From Candidatus Bathyarchaeota archaeon (lineage in GTDB: Archaea > Thermoproteota > Bathyarchaeia > Bathyarchaeales > Bathycorpusculaceae), in assembly GCA_026014705.1 (NCBI GenBank), contig JAOZHU010000016.1, positions 1 to 47,664 on the forward strand: a DNA stretch of 47,664 nt, written 5' to 3'. This document shows, piece by piece, positions 7,448 to 15,696 of this stretch. A program made the translations under genes and the position numbers. How positions within the stretch are numbered: the stretch's first letter is position 1; every line of letters starts with the position of its first letter. Below the pieces are notes generated by a model. That model worked only from the letters and a program-made list of their open reading frames with translations. It did no database searches and was not told the DNA's origin.

Positions 7448-8713
7448 ATGAGCAAGTCGTCTTCAATATCAGGCTTCTACAAGCTCAGCCCAAGAGACCG
7501 CTTGGCTTTGGTTAAAGACTTTGCCGATTTATCCGACGAGGAATGCGCGGTGCTGCAGAACACTGGCGCTTTGTCTTTGGAAGCTGCTGACCGTATGATA
7601 GAAAACGTCGTCGGCGCCGTTCCCATACCACTGGGCATAGGCGTAAATTTCCTCATCAACAACCGCGACTATCTGATTCCGATGGCTACCGAGGAGCCTT
7701 CTGTGGTGGCGGCAGCCAGCTACGCGGCAAAAATGGTGCGTGACGGCGGAGGTTTCCACACCAGCAGCACGCCGCCCGTAATGATTGGGCAAATTCAAGT
7801 CGTCGACGTAGCCGACGCTGAAACGGCTAAACTGCGCGTTTTAGAAGCAAAAGCGCAGATTTTGCAGAAAGCCAACGAGCAAGACCCAGTTCTTGCCTCG
7901 GTAGGCGGCGGAGCAAAAGACCTGAGCGCAAAAATGATTCAAACCTCGCAGGGCACGATGCTCATCGTTGAGTTGGATGTGGACTGCCGCGACGCCATGG
8001 GCGCGAACGCGGTTAACACCATGGCTGAAGCAATCGCGCCGCTGATAGAGCAATTAACAGGCGGGCGCGTGTATCTGCGCATCATTTCTAATTTGGCTAC
8101 CAAACGTTTGGCAAAAGCATGGTGTACCGTGCCTAAAGAATCGGTAGGCGGCGAGGAAGTCGTAGACGGCATAGTGAATGCTTCCGCGTTTGCAGTTGCA
8201 GACCCGTACCGCGCAGCTACCCATAACAAAGGCGCATTGAACGGCATAATAGCTGTTGTTCTCGCCACGGGCAACGATCACCGTGCCATCGAAGCAGGCG
8301 CTCATGCTTACGCAGCGCTGAAGGGACAGTACACATCGATTTCCACATGGGAGAAGAACGCAGACGGAGACCTCACAGGCTCCATTGAGTTGCCAATGGC
8401 TGTAGGTTTAATCGGCGGGGCAGTGCGGACTCACCCAACCGCGAAAGTAGCGGTCAAAATTCTAGGCGTGAAAACCGCTAACGAGTTTGCTGAGGTGCTG
8501 GCGGCTGTGGGCTTAGCTCAAAACCTCGGCGCGTTGCGGGCGTTGGCAAGTGAAGGGATTCAACGCGGGCACATGTCGCTTCACGCCCGAAACGTTGCCA
8601 TTGCAGCAGGCGCCTCTGGCAAACTAATAGATGTGGTTGCTGAACGAATGATTAAAGAACGCAAAATACGCGTCGACAGAGCCAAAGAACTGCTTGCTGA
8701 ACTGAGCAAGTAG
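7448..8713 (+). CDS. mvaA: Class II hydroxymethylglutaryl-CoA reductase
   Basis: A 421-residue enzyme reducing HMG-CoA to mevalonate, the committed step to archaeal isoprenoid lipids. The sequence is the class II (Pseudomonas mevalonii-like) form. It has IENVVGAVPIPLGI with catalytic Glu near 52, EEPSVVAAASYAAKM, DAMGANAVNTMAEA, ATHNKG with the catalytic Lys, ATGNDHRAIE with the catalytic Asp, and QRGHMSLHARN with the catalytic His. The length fits class II (about 425-430) and the membrane anchor is absent. A TATA-like GGTTTAAAAGCC lies about 45 bases upstream. Most Archaea use class I; class II enzymes occur in some lineages through transfer from bacteria. Confidence 0.95.
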   Translation: MSKSSSISGFYKLSPRDRLALVKDFADLSDEECAVLQNTGALSLEAADRMIENVVGAVPIPLGIGVNFLINNRDYLIPMATEEPSVVAAASYAAKMVRDGGGFHTSSTPPVMIGQIQVVDVADAETAKLRVLEAKAQILQKANEQDPVLASVGGGAKDLSAKMIQTSQGTMLIVELDVDCRDAMGANAVNTMAEAIAPLIEQLTGGRVYLRIISNLATKRLAKAWCTVPKESVGGEEVVDGIVNASAFAVADPYRAATHNKGALNGIIAVVLATGNDHRAIEAGAHAYAALKGQYTSISTWEKNADGDLTGSIELPMAVGLIGGAVRTHPTAKVAVKILGVKTANEFAEVLAAVGLAQNLGALRALASEGIQRGHMSLHARNVAIAAGASGKLIDVVAERMIKERKIRVDRAKELLAELSK

Positions 8714-8715
8714 CT

Positions 8716-9051
8716 CTATTTTCCGCCATTGGTTTTCTCGTGCCCCGCGCAAAGCGCACACAGTTCACAGAACGATTGATCAAACTCTTCAAGGTTCATT
8801 TTGCCGTTCGCAATCCGCTCCGCCGTCTGAGCCGCTGCGTCTTGAATTAACTGCGCGATTTCATCAGAGTTGGGGATTCGTTTGTGTCCGCGTTTCGAAG
8901 TCACATACTGGCTTATAGCCGCTTGCGTAGTTCCCAACTTTTTAGCCGCAGCCACCTGAGTGTAATTATATTTAGCAATAAGTTCCTTTGCCAAAAACGC
9001 CCTGTAAAGCGGCAGAATGTAACGCACGGCTTTTTCACATGATGTAGGCAT
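8716..9051 (-). CDS. COG2522-type XRE-like transcriptional regulator
   Basis: A 111-residue protein starting at MPTSCEKAVRY; an upstream in-frame methionine at 9123 would place the promoter inside the gene, so the shorter form is chosen. A helix-turn-helix lies at about 35-60 (YTQVAAAKKLG, TTQAAISQYV). The C-terminus carries FCELCALCAGH, three Cys that could bind metal or sense redox state, as seen in this archaeal family. CTTAAGTATAA upstream fits a TATA box with a short or absent leader. It converges on the HMG-CoA reductase gene with 2 bases between stops. Confidence 0.8.
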   Translation of the reverse strand: MPTSCEKAVRYILPLYRAFLAKELIAKYNYTQVAAAKKLGTTQAAISQYVTSKRGHKRIPNSDEIAQLIQDAAAQTAERIANGKMNLEEFDQSFCELCALCAGHEKTNGGK

Positions 9052-9155
9052 GCTGGCTTCAACGTGCCATGTATATAACACGCTTATACTTAAGAAATGT
9101 GTTTCCCCTTTGAACAGCCACAACCGCTACAGCAAACGACCTTCATATTTGGCGC

Positions 9156-9203
9156 CTAATAGCCTGTTGAAACCACCAACCTATTTGAAGCCTATTAGTG
9201 GTT
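9156..9203. other. Interleaved inverted repeats (possible pseudoknot) in the 9052-9337 intergenic region
   Basis: CTAATAG (9156-9162) pairs with CTATTAG (9192-9198), while AACCAC (9171-9176) pairs with GTGGTT (9198-9203). The order a-b-a'-b' would make a pseudoknot in RNA, or overlapping operator arms in DNA. A perfect AGCGCT-TTC-AGCGCT repeat follows at about 9239-9253. Confidence 0.25.
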
Positions 9204-9251
9204 CTGTGCAGAAACCAGTAGAGGGTCTATCTCGAGTAGCGCTTTCAGCGC

Positions 9252-9259
9252 TTTATAAA
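9252..9259 (+). promoter_or_regulatory. TATA box upstream of the glycosyltransferase-NosD gene
   Basis: TTTATAAA at 9252-9259, followed by ATTTAAAAGG, lies about 80 bases before the ATG at 9338. It is directly preceded by the AGCGCT repeat pair, which may be an operator. Confidence 0.4.
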
Positions 9260-9337
9260 CTATTTAAAAGGGGGCTATAGCAGTCCCCACGCACCAGAGA
9301 TCACAACCCCAAACCCCGCACACGTAACTGGCAAACA

Positions 9338-12172
9338 ATGAAAGGTTTTATTTTCCAAAGCACCCACTCTAAAAAGCAACTGATACACATGCTACGCCTT
9401 CGCAACCTCAAAAAACTCCTCAGCGAAAACTACCCTCTCATAGCCATACTAATCGGAGCCACACTCATCTCCCTCCCAATGGGCCCCTACCAAAACACCG
9501 ACACCCAAATGGAATACGAAACCACCCAAGGAGTCCTCAAATGGGGATACCCCTACCTCGCAGTCAAAGGCAACCTCTTCGACATACCACCACTCGGATT
9601 CTACACCGCAGCACTATTCTTCCTCGCCTTCGGCGCAACCATGCAAAACGGCGTCACCATGGTCACACTCTTCGGACTAGCTTCAACAATCACGATATAC
9701 AAAATCGGGAAAGAAACATACGGAAAACAAACAGGACTATTCGCAGCCGCACTCTTCGCACTATCACCATGGCAGCTCGTCCTCACCCGAGCATTCCTCG
9801 TCGACTCACAATGCCTCTTCCTAAGCCTAGCCACCCTATACCTAGGCATAAAAGCCATCCAAAAAGACTCAACCAAACTCGCCCTCGCATCAGGCATAGC
9901 TTTCGCAGCCGCACTACTCACCAAACAATATGCCGCATTCACACTAATACCACTGTCATTGCTCTACATACACCACCTCCATACCAAACCCAAAAAACCA
10001 AGGCAAATCCTTCACCAGATAGCTGCATTTACACTCCCAGCAGTACACGCCAACCTCTGGTGGTACAACATAATCATGCACAAATGGCTCCTCTACTTCA
10101 TCCAACACCGAGACTTCGCAGACACAAACTTCCCAGGAGTAACACCCACCTACACATTCATCATCACCTTTCTAAACGACTACGCAATAGGCATATTCTT
10201 CACAGCCGCAACCGCATTCGCTCTAATAATTGGACTGCTGCTTCGGAAACACCTTCCAAAACACACAACACTAACCGACATAATCTGCCTAACAACAATA
10301 ACAACCATAATCGCCGTAAACATGTACCTTGGCGTAACTCTAAACCTCAAAGCACCCTACACCAGCGCCATAAAATACACATACCAAGCCCTACCCTACC
10401 TTAGCCTAGCAGCAGCCTCACTCGCCAACAAAAGCACCTCACTGCTCAAAACAGCAAAAACAGCCACCAAACCCAAAAAAGCTCTCCTCTACGCCGCAAG
10501 CATACTTGGACTCCTCTTGCTGACAGCACCGATAATAGCAAACATGAATACCGCACGACAATTCACAACAGTCAACCATCTAACCTTCCGAGTTCAGCCA
10601 AACCAAGAAGTAGGCTACACATTCCTCGTACCCAACCCAACCAACCCCAACGACCTCGCAGCCGCGCTACTCCAGCTCCACGGCGCCATAATCGCGCTGT
10701 CAGGACTTCTATGGACAAGCAGACCATTCATACTCAACACCGCAAAAACCATCATACACAAAATCCAACCAAAAAAGAAAAACACCCAACACCAAACACA
10801 AAACAAAAACATTTTAACACAAAAACCAGGAACACCATTGCACAAAGCAACCGCACTGACGCTCATACTCATCCTAACTGCAACAAGTACCATCACATTT
10901 CTGCCCATCAAAGCCGAACCAAAAACAATCACCGTCCCAGATGACTACACCACAATAAACGACGCAATAGCAAACGCAAACGAAGGAGACACAATACTCA
11001 TAAAAAAAGGAACATACCACGAACAAACCATAGAAATAAACAAGCCACTCACCATCATAGGCGAAAACGCCGACGAAACCACCATAAACCTCAACCCACC
11101 CCTAACCGAAACCACAATCTTCCACAACAAACTCACAATACCCACCACCGCCATAACAATAAACGCAAACAAAGTCAAAATCCAAAACCTAACAATCAAC
11201 ACAACCAAAGGAGACTACAGCTATGGCGGAGAACTGACCGCATCAGGAGACCAAATCGAGATAATCGGCAACAAAATACGAAACTGCAACAGCCTACAAC
11301 TGAACGGTTCACGGCTAAACCTAAGCGAAAACTCGCTGGTAGGCACCCTAATGGTGACGGGAACAAACCAAGTAATCGCCAAAAACACAATAGAAGGCTA
11401 CTTGGAAACACAAGGCTCCTTCAACACGATAAAAAGCAACACCGTGAACCAAAACATCAACCTCAAAGGCTCTTTCAACATAGTTACCGACAACACATTC
11501 CAAAAAATGTCTATGGAGCACTCTGACTCCAACTTCATCAGCAACAACTCCTTCAAACAGCTAATCATAGGCGATTACGGAAACAGCTGCTCAAACAACA
11601 TCATAAGCAAAAACAAGGCAACGGGTCCCGCTCTTTGGGGCATACTCATGAGCACAGGCAGATACAACGTCTTTCACGATAACCTCATAACGAACTACAC
11701 AGAGGGATATGCCATAGCGATAGGCGGAACCCACCTTACAGCAGAATTCAACACCTTCTACCGTAACATCTTAGTGAACAACAGCAAGCACGTCGGTGCC
11801 AACTGGGAAATCTTGGGAGCAGGCAACTACTGGGACAACGGTGACGAAGGCAACCATTGGGACGATTACACAGGCGCCGACAGAGACCACAACGGCATAG
11901 GGGATTCACCCTACACGATTGAAGAAAACCGCTGGGACGAAAGTCTCAAGCAAGAAATAACTGTCGCATATGTGCAAGATAACTTTCCACTCATGGCTCC
12001 CTTTGACATTAGCAGTGTAAAAACCGATTTCCCCGAATGGGCAACCCAACTGTTAAACCATCAGGATTCAACTTCAGAGTCCTTTCCTATTTTGCCCGTT
12101 GCTGCAGCGTGGGCTTTTGCCGCTGTTCTTGTTGCTGGCTTGCAGATATACTTCAAGAGACGCAAACGATAG
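9338..12172 (+). CDS. Membrane glycosyltransferase (PMT/ArnT-like) fused to a NosD-type beta-helix
   Basis: A 944-residue protein. Residues about 30-400 carry ten or more hydrophobic helices with the early acidic loop (QNTDTQMEYE) and ALSPWQLVLTRAFLVDS typical of the GT39/GT83 (PMT/ArnT) fold, which use lipid-linked sugars. After a Lys/Asn-rich linker and another helix (about 505-525), residues 530-880 form PbH1 repeats with periodic Asn ladders, as in NosD and polysaccharide-binding beta-helices. A final helix and the basic end FKRRKR (about 920-944) anchor the C-terminus. The beta-helix should face outside the cell. The first two thirds have extreme A/C-rich codons; the last quarter does not. 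An alternative start is MLRLRN at 9389. Confidence 0.75.
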   Translation: MKGFIFQSTHSKKQLIHMLRLRNLKKLLSENYPLIAILIGATLISLPMGPYQNTDTQMEYETTQGVLKWGYPYLAVKGNLFDIPPLGFYTAALFFLAFGATMQNGVTMVTLFGLASTITIYKIGKETYGKQTGLFAAALFALSPWQLVLTRAFLVDSQCLFLSLATLYLGIKAIQKDSTKLALASGIAFAAALLTKQYAAFTLIPLSLLYIHHLHTKPKKPRQILHQIAAFTLPAVHANLWWYNIIMHKWLLYFIQHRDFADTNFPGVTPTYTFIITFLNDYAIGIFFTAATAFALIIGLLLRKHLPKHTTLTDIICLTTITTIIAVNMYLGVTLNLKAPYTSAIKYTYQALPYLSLAAASLANKSTSLLKTAKTATKPKKALLYAASILGLLLLTAPIIANMNTARQFTTVNHLTFRVQPNQEVGYTFLVPNPTNPNDLAAALLQLHGAIIALSGLLWTSRPFILNTAKTIIHKIQPKKKNTQHQTQNKNILTQKPGTPLHKATALTLILILTATSTITFLPIKAEPKTITVPDDYTTINDAIANANEGDTILIKKGTYHEQTIEINKPLTIIGENADETTINLNPPLTETTIFHNKLTIPTTAITINANKVKIQNLTINTTKGDYSYGGELTASGDQIEIIGNKIRNCNSLQLNGSRLNLSENSLVGTLMVTGTNQVIAKNTIEGYLETQGSFNTIKSNTVNQNINLKGSFNIVTDNTFQKMSMEHSDSNFISNNSFKQLIIGDYGNSCSNNIISKNKATGPALWGILMSTGRYNVFHDNLITNYTEGYAIAIGGTHLTAEFNTFYRNILVNNSKHVGANWEILGAGNYWDNGDEGNHWDDYTGADRDHNGIGDSPYTIEENRWDESLKQEITVAYVQDNFPLMAPFDISSVKTDFPEWATQLLNHQDSTSESFPILPVAAAWAFAAVLVAGLQIYFKRRKR

Positions 12173-12353
12173 TGAATTGTCCACACGTTGATAACATGCT
12201 CTTTTCTACAGAGAGTAGAGTGGAATAGGAATACAGTTTAGTTAAGGGAGCCGCGGTTTTTTCAAGCGGTAGTTTCATCCATATTCAATCTCTTTCCTAA
12301 ACCAAACTACACCAAACAGCTGACACAGAAGAATAAAGAAAAGATGGAAAAGC

Positions 12354-13316
12354 TTATGTTTCCTGACACTTCTTGAGCAGTCTCTGCCACCGCTCATCAG
12401 TCCTGCTCTGCACTTCATCCAGCATCTTCTTGCCCTTAGGCGTAAACAAATGCCTAAACCGTCCCTGCCCCTGCAAATAATCACTCACTGGTCGCTTCTT
12501 CTGGGGTGCCAAAGCAATAAGCTTACTAGGCGTAGACAACTGGCACTTCCCATTCGCGGACTCCCACAACGGAAACACACATGTTTCAACAGCCAAACGC
12601 GAAAGCTCAATAGACTTAGCAGCGTCACTCCGCCAACCACGAGGGCAAGGCGCGAAAACATGCAAAAACGCTGGACCCTCAACTTCCAAGCCCTTACGCG
12701 CCTTCGCAATTAAGTCACGCCAATAATAAGGCGACGCAGTAGCCACATAAGGCATCTCATGCGCCAACATGATCTCCGCAATAGGCTTCTTATACTCCAC
12801 CTTACCAGGAACTATCGAACCAGCAGGCGAAGTCGTTGTTGCTGCGCCATGAGGAGTCCCACCGCTACGCTGAATGCCTGTATTCATGTATGCCTCATTA
12901 TCATACAGCACAAAAAGGAAATCGTGCCCGCGCTCAACAGCGCCAGACAAAGCCTGTAGCCCAATATCATATGTACCCCCATCTCCAGCAATCGCGATAA
13001 CATCAACATGCTCCTGCTTACGTTTACACTTCTTCCTCATGATCTTCAGAGCAGCTTCGATGCCAGCAGCGTTTGCGGCAGCAGTTTCAAAAGCCGTGTG
13101 CAGCCAAGGCACAGCCCAAGAAGTATACGGGTAAATCGACGAAACCACTTCCATGCAGCCAGTAGCTTCAGTCACGATCGTTGGTCCACGCGTAGCCTTC
13201 ATTATCAACCTCAGCACTGTTGCAGGTGCACATCCTGCGCATGCTCTATGCCCTGATAGAAACAAATCAGGTTTCTCGGCGATGTCCTTTGCCGTGAATT
13301 TCCATTCTTCGCTCAT
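12354..13316 (-). CDS. porB: Pyruvate:ferredoxin oxidoreductase, beta subunit
   Basis: A 320-residue thiamine-diphosphate-binding subunit. An N-terminal HRACAGCAPA supplies cluster-ligand Cys. The ThDP/Mg motif is GDGGTYDIG, followed by a run ending in YDNEAYMNTGIQ, characteristic of this family. TSPAGS and GPAFLHVFAPCPRGW complete the match. With the alpha, gamma and delta subunits it oxidises 2-oxoacids, most likely pyruvate, to acyl-CoA and CO2 while reducing ferredoxin in the cytoplasm. It is the last gene of the porGDAB operon, 16 bases after porA. Substrate choice between pyruvate and related oxoacids cannot be fixed from sequence alone. Confidence 0.92.
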   Translation of the reverse strand: MSEEWKFTAKDIAEKPDLFLSGHRACAGCAPATVLRLIMKATRGPTIVTEATGCMEVVSSIYPYTSWAVPWLHTAFETAAANAAGIEAALKIMRKKCKRKQEHVDVIAIAGDGGTYDIGLQALSGAVERGHDFLFVLYDNEAYMNTGIQRSGGTPHGAATTTSPAGSIVPGKVEYKKPIAEIMLAHEMPYVATASPYYWRDLIAKARKGLEVEGPAFLHVFAPCPRGWRSDAAKSIELSRLAVETCVFPLWESANGKCQLSTPSKLIALAPQKKRPVSDYLQGQGRFRHLFTPKGKKMLDEVQSRTDERWQRLLKKCQET

Positions 13317-13332
13317 TTCGTTTTCAGTCCTC

Positions 13333-14577
13333 CTATTCTCTTAATCCTAAATAATTTATTGTCTTCTCAACATGCTTAGTCTGTAGTATGCGCTGCAACT
13401 CCTCATATATTACTCGCAACTCTTTCGGGCTTGAATCTCTTCCGCCTAGACCGTAAACGTAATTCACAACGAACGGGTGCGTCGCGGCATCATAAAGCAC
13501 ATGTCGGATTTCATGGAAAACTGCGCCGCCGTTACCTCCGAAACTCAAACTCCTGTCCATCACTGCAATTGCCTTCGCATGGCTCAACGCTTTCTGAAGT
13601 TCTTCGACAGGTAAGGGTCTAAATGTGCGGAGTCTCAGAAGTCCAGCTTTAACGCCGTCTTGTCTGAGCTCATCCACAACCGTTTTCATCGTGCCTGCGG
13701 TTGAACCTAAGCATACCGCTGCAACTTCAGCGTCATCAAGTTGATAAGCCTCAAAAAGGCCATTTCCATAGCTTCTGCCGCTTAACTCTGCGTATTCATC
13801 GTGCACTCGTTGAATTACTGAAAGCGCGTTTTTCATGGCTTCATCTTGCTGTCGCTTAAACTCAAAATAGTAATCGGGAAAAGCGATGGGTCCCATAGTC
13901 ATAGGCTTCTCGGGGTCAAGCTTGAACGGCGCGTTTTTGCCTTCATGGGTCGCCACTAAAGGCAGCTCGCGCACGCCAACAAACTTTTTGACAACTTCAT
14001 CTGGAAGCCCGTTTACGTTTTCTAGTGAGTGGCTCAATGTGAAACCGTCTAAACCTACCATCGCAGGTAGAAGCACCTGAAGGTCTTCAGCGATACGAAA
14101 CGCCTGAATAATCGAGTCATATGCTTCCTGTGCATTCTCCACATACAACTGTATCCAACCGCTGTCCCTTTGTGCCATGGTATCGGAGTGGTCGCCGTGG
14201 ATGTTAAGCGGCGCAGACAATGCCCTGTTGGCAATTGCCATGACAACTGGCGCGCGGCAGCCCGAGGTCACAAAAAGCATTTCATGCATTAAAGCCAAAC
14301 CAGCGGAAGCACTGGCGGTGAAAGTTCTGGCGCCTGTGACCGCAGCAGCGAGGCATGCAGTTAAAGCGCTGTGCTCTGATTCTGTGCATACAAATTCGGT
14401 TTCCACTTCGCCATTAGCCACGTATTCGCTGAATTTTTCAACGATTATTGTCTGCGGTGTAATTGGGTAGGCAGCTACAACGTCTACGTCTGCCTGTTTA
14501 ACAGCATAGGCTACTGCTTCGTCACCGTTCATAGCCATTAAATCTTGTTTACAAACATTCTTCATCTCGAAGTTCAC
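13333..14577 (-). CDS. porA: Pyruvate:ferredoxin oxidoreductase, alpha subunit
   Basis: A 414-residue subunit with the pyrimidine-binding domain motif AAYPITPQTIIVEKFSEY, the segment TESEHSALTACLAAAVTGAR and the conserved GDHSDTMAQRDSGWIQLY. Domain II (about 260-400) includes VCLGSTAGTMKTVVDELR and FRPLPVEELQKAL, the typical CoA-side domain. Its ATG overlaps the porD stop (ATGA), so translation is coupled. The product pairs with PorB to form the ThDP active site. Confidence 0.93.
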   Translation of the reverse strand: MNFEMKNVCKQDLMAMNGDEAVAYAVKQADVDVVAAYPITPQTIIVEKFSEYVANGEVETEFVCTESEHSALTACLAAAVTGARTFTASASAGLALMHEMLFVTSGCRAPVVMAIANRALSAPLNIHGDHSDTMAQRDSGWIQLYVENAQEAYDSIIQAFRIAEDLQVLLPAMVGLDGFTLSHSLENVNGLPDEVVKKFVGVRELPLVATHEGKNAPFKLDPEKPMTMGPIAFPDYYFEFKRQQDEAMKNALSVIQRVHDEYAELSGRSYGNGLFEAYQLDDAEVAAVCLGSTAGTMKTVVDELRQDGVKAGLLRLRTFRPLPVEELQKALSHAKAIAVMDRSLSFGGNGGAVFHEIRHVLYDAATHPFVVNYVYGLGGRDSSPKELRVIYEELQRILQTKHVEKTINYLGLRE

Positions 14578-14858
14578 TCCTTTTCAAGTTTCATTGTTAT
14601 CGCTTTAGTTGGGCATTCGTTAGCGCATATTCCGCAGCCCTTGCAGAAACTGTAATCAAACTCTATGTCTGCTTTTTCGGGCTTCCAGTGGATGGCGCCG
14701 TCAGGACAGAAAATCACGCATAACAAGCAGCGAGTGCACTTCTCCAAGTCGCGCAGGGGTAGGTACGTTTTCCAGTCACCTGTCAAGAATGTTGTGCTTG
14801 ATTTTGAGCACACACCTGCAGGCGCGATTTCTTTCCAGCTTTTTCCGCGGCTGCTCAT
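14574..14858 (-). CDS. porD: Pyruvate:ferredoxin oxidoreductase, delta subunit (2x[4Fe-4S])
   Basis: A 94-residue ferredoxin-like subunit from MSSRGKSWKE. Two cluster motifs are clear: CTRCLLCVIFCPDG and CKGCGICANECP, each CxxCxxCxxxCP. The ATG at 14858 has GAGGAGG 8 bases upstream and overlaps the porG stop; a longer in-frame reading to 15062 lies inside porG and is rejected. It transfers electrons from the ThDP site to soluble ferredoxin. Confidence 0.93.
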   Translation of the reverse strand: MSSRGKSWKEIAPAGVCSKSSTTFLTGDWKTYLPLRDLEKCTRCLLCVIFCPDGAIHWKPEKADIEFDYSFCKGCGICANECPTKAITMKLEKE

Positions 14859-15415
14859 TCTTTCTTTGCCTCCTCGAATGCTTCTTTTATGGCAGCGAAG
14901 TTTTTCTCCGCTAAATCCAATCGGAAACGCTCTTTCACAGTTTTTTCGACACTCTCCAACTTGACTATGTTTGTGGCTCTGGCAACGGTTCCAAGCATCG
15001 CCGTGTTCGTTATCGGCATGCCTAAAATTTTTAAGGCAATTTGGGTGGCGGGAACTGACCACAGTTGTCCTTTATCAGTTTTCAGGTTTTCCCTGATTTT
15101 TGCAGGTTCATCCGTTGAATTGATTATGAAAACGCCGTTATCGCTTATTCCAGACGCTACGGGGACCGCCTTAAGCAGCGTTGGGTCCAGAACCACAACC
15201 ACATCCGGCTCGTAGACTGCACAGTGTATCTTGATAGGTTCAGCGCTTATCCTTGTGAACGCTGCTACTGGAGCGCCCATTCTTTCAGGACCAAACTCTG
15301 GGAAAGACTGTATATATTTGCCTTCAAGGAGCGCGGTGCGTGCGAGCAACTCGCTGGCTGTCCATGCGCCTTGACCGCCTCTGCCGTGCCATCTAAATTC
15401 TAGTAGCTTTTTCAA
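14855..15415 (-). CDS. porG: Pyruvate:ferredoxin oxidoreductase, gamma subunit
   Basis: A 186-residue subunit with the hallmark N-terminus EFRWHGRGGQGAWTASELL, then SFPEFGPERMGAPVAAFTRI and TNTAMLGTVARAT. It is the first gene of the operon in the order gamma, delta, alpha, beta. On the minus strand, about 50 bases upstream, a TATA-like ATGTATATCAAGG is visible, fitting the operon promoter. Confidence 0.93.
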   Translation of the reverse strand: MKKLLEFRWHGRGGQGAWTASELLARTALLEGKYIQSFPEFGPERMGAPVAAFTRISAEPIKIHCAVYEPDVVVVLDPTLLKAVPVASGISDNGVFIINSTDEPAKIRENLKTDKGQLWSVPATQIALKILGMPITNTAMLGTVARATNIVKLESVEKTVKERFRLDLAEKNFAAIKEAFEEAKKE

Positions 15416-15579
15416 TTAACCCCTTAACTCCCCATTGAGTATTTCCTCATTTAATAGCGGCATCCCTTGATATACATTTTTCTAGAATTTCTCGAGTTTT
15501 TGCGGTTGTTGTTGTCTTCGGGTTCGGAGAGCCTTGCATTACAATTCTTTATCTGTTATTGCTTCTTTGGAGGTTAGTG

Positions 15580-15696
15580 ATGCTTGTTTTCTGGCGCTGC
15601 TGTGGTTGCAGCAATAAGGTTATATTCGGGTTTGACTTTCAGTGGTTTGCAGCGTCAACGTTTTGCCGTCTGAAAAAGAGGGAGGCGGAAAAATGA
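15580..15696 (+). CDS. Cys-rich microprotein translationally coupled to the radical SAM gene
   Basis: A 38-residue ORF with a strong ribosome binding site (TTTGGAGGT, about 5 bases before the ATG). It begins MLVFWRCCGCSNK and has a basic C-terminus. Four Cys (7, 8, 10, 29) are present. Its TGA overlaps the ATG of the radical SAM gene (ATGA), the standard sign of coupled translation. It may be a leader peptide controlling the downstream gene or a small metal-binding partner. No family is recognised; the evidence is the start signal and overlap only. Confidence 0.45.
   Translation: MLVFWRCCGCSNKVIFGFDFQWFAASTFCRLKKREAEK

Noticed and set aside
9541-10404. 287-codon plus-strand reading overlapping the glycosyltransferase gene in another frame
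   Set aside because: It is very rich in His, Arg, Thr and Pro, caused by the A/C-rich codons of the real gene; no start signal or domain.
14574-15062. 162-codon version of the ferredoxin-like por subunit
   Set aside because: The extra N-terminus lies in porG and has no family similarity; the ATG at 14858 has a strong ribosome binding site.
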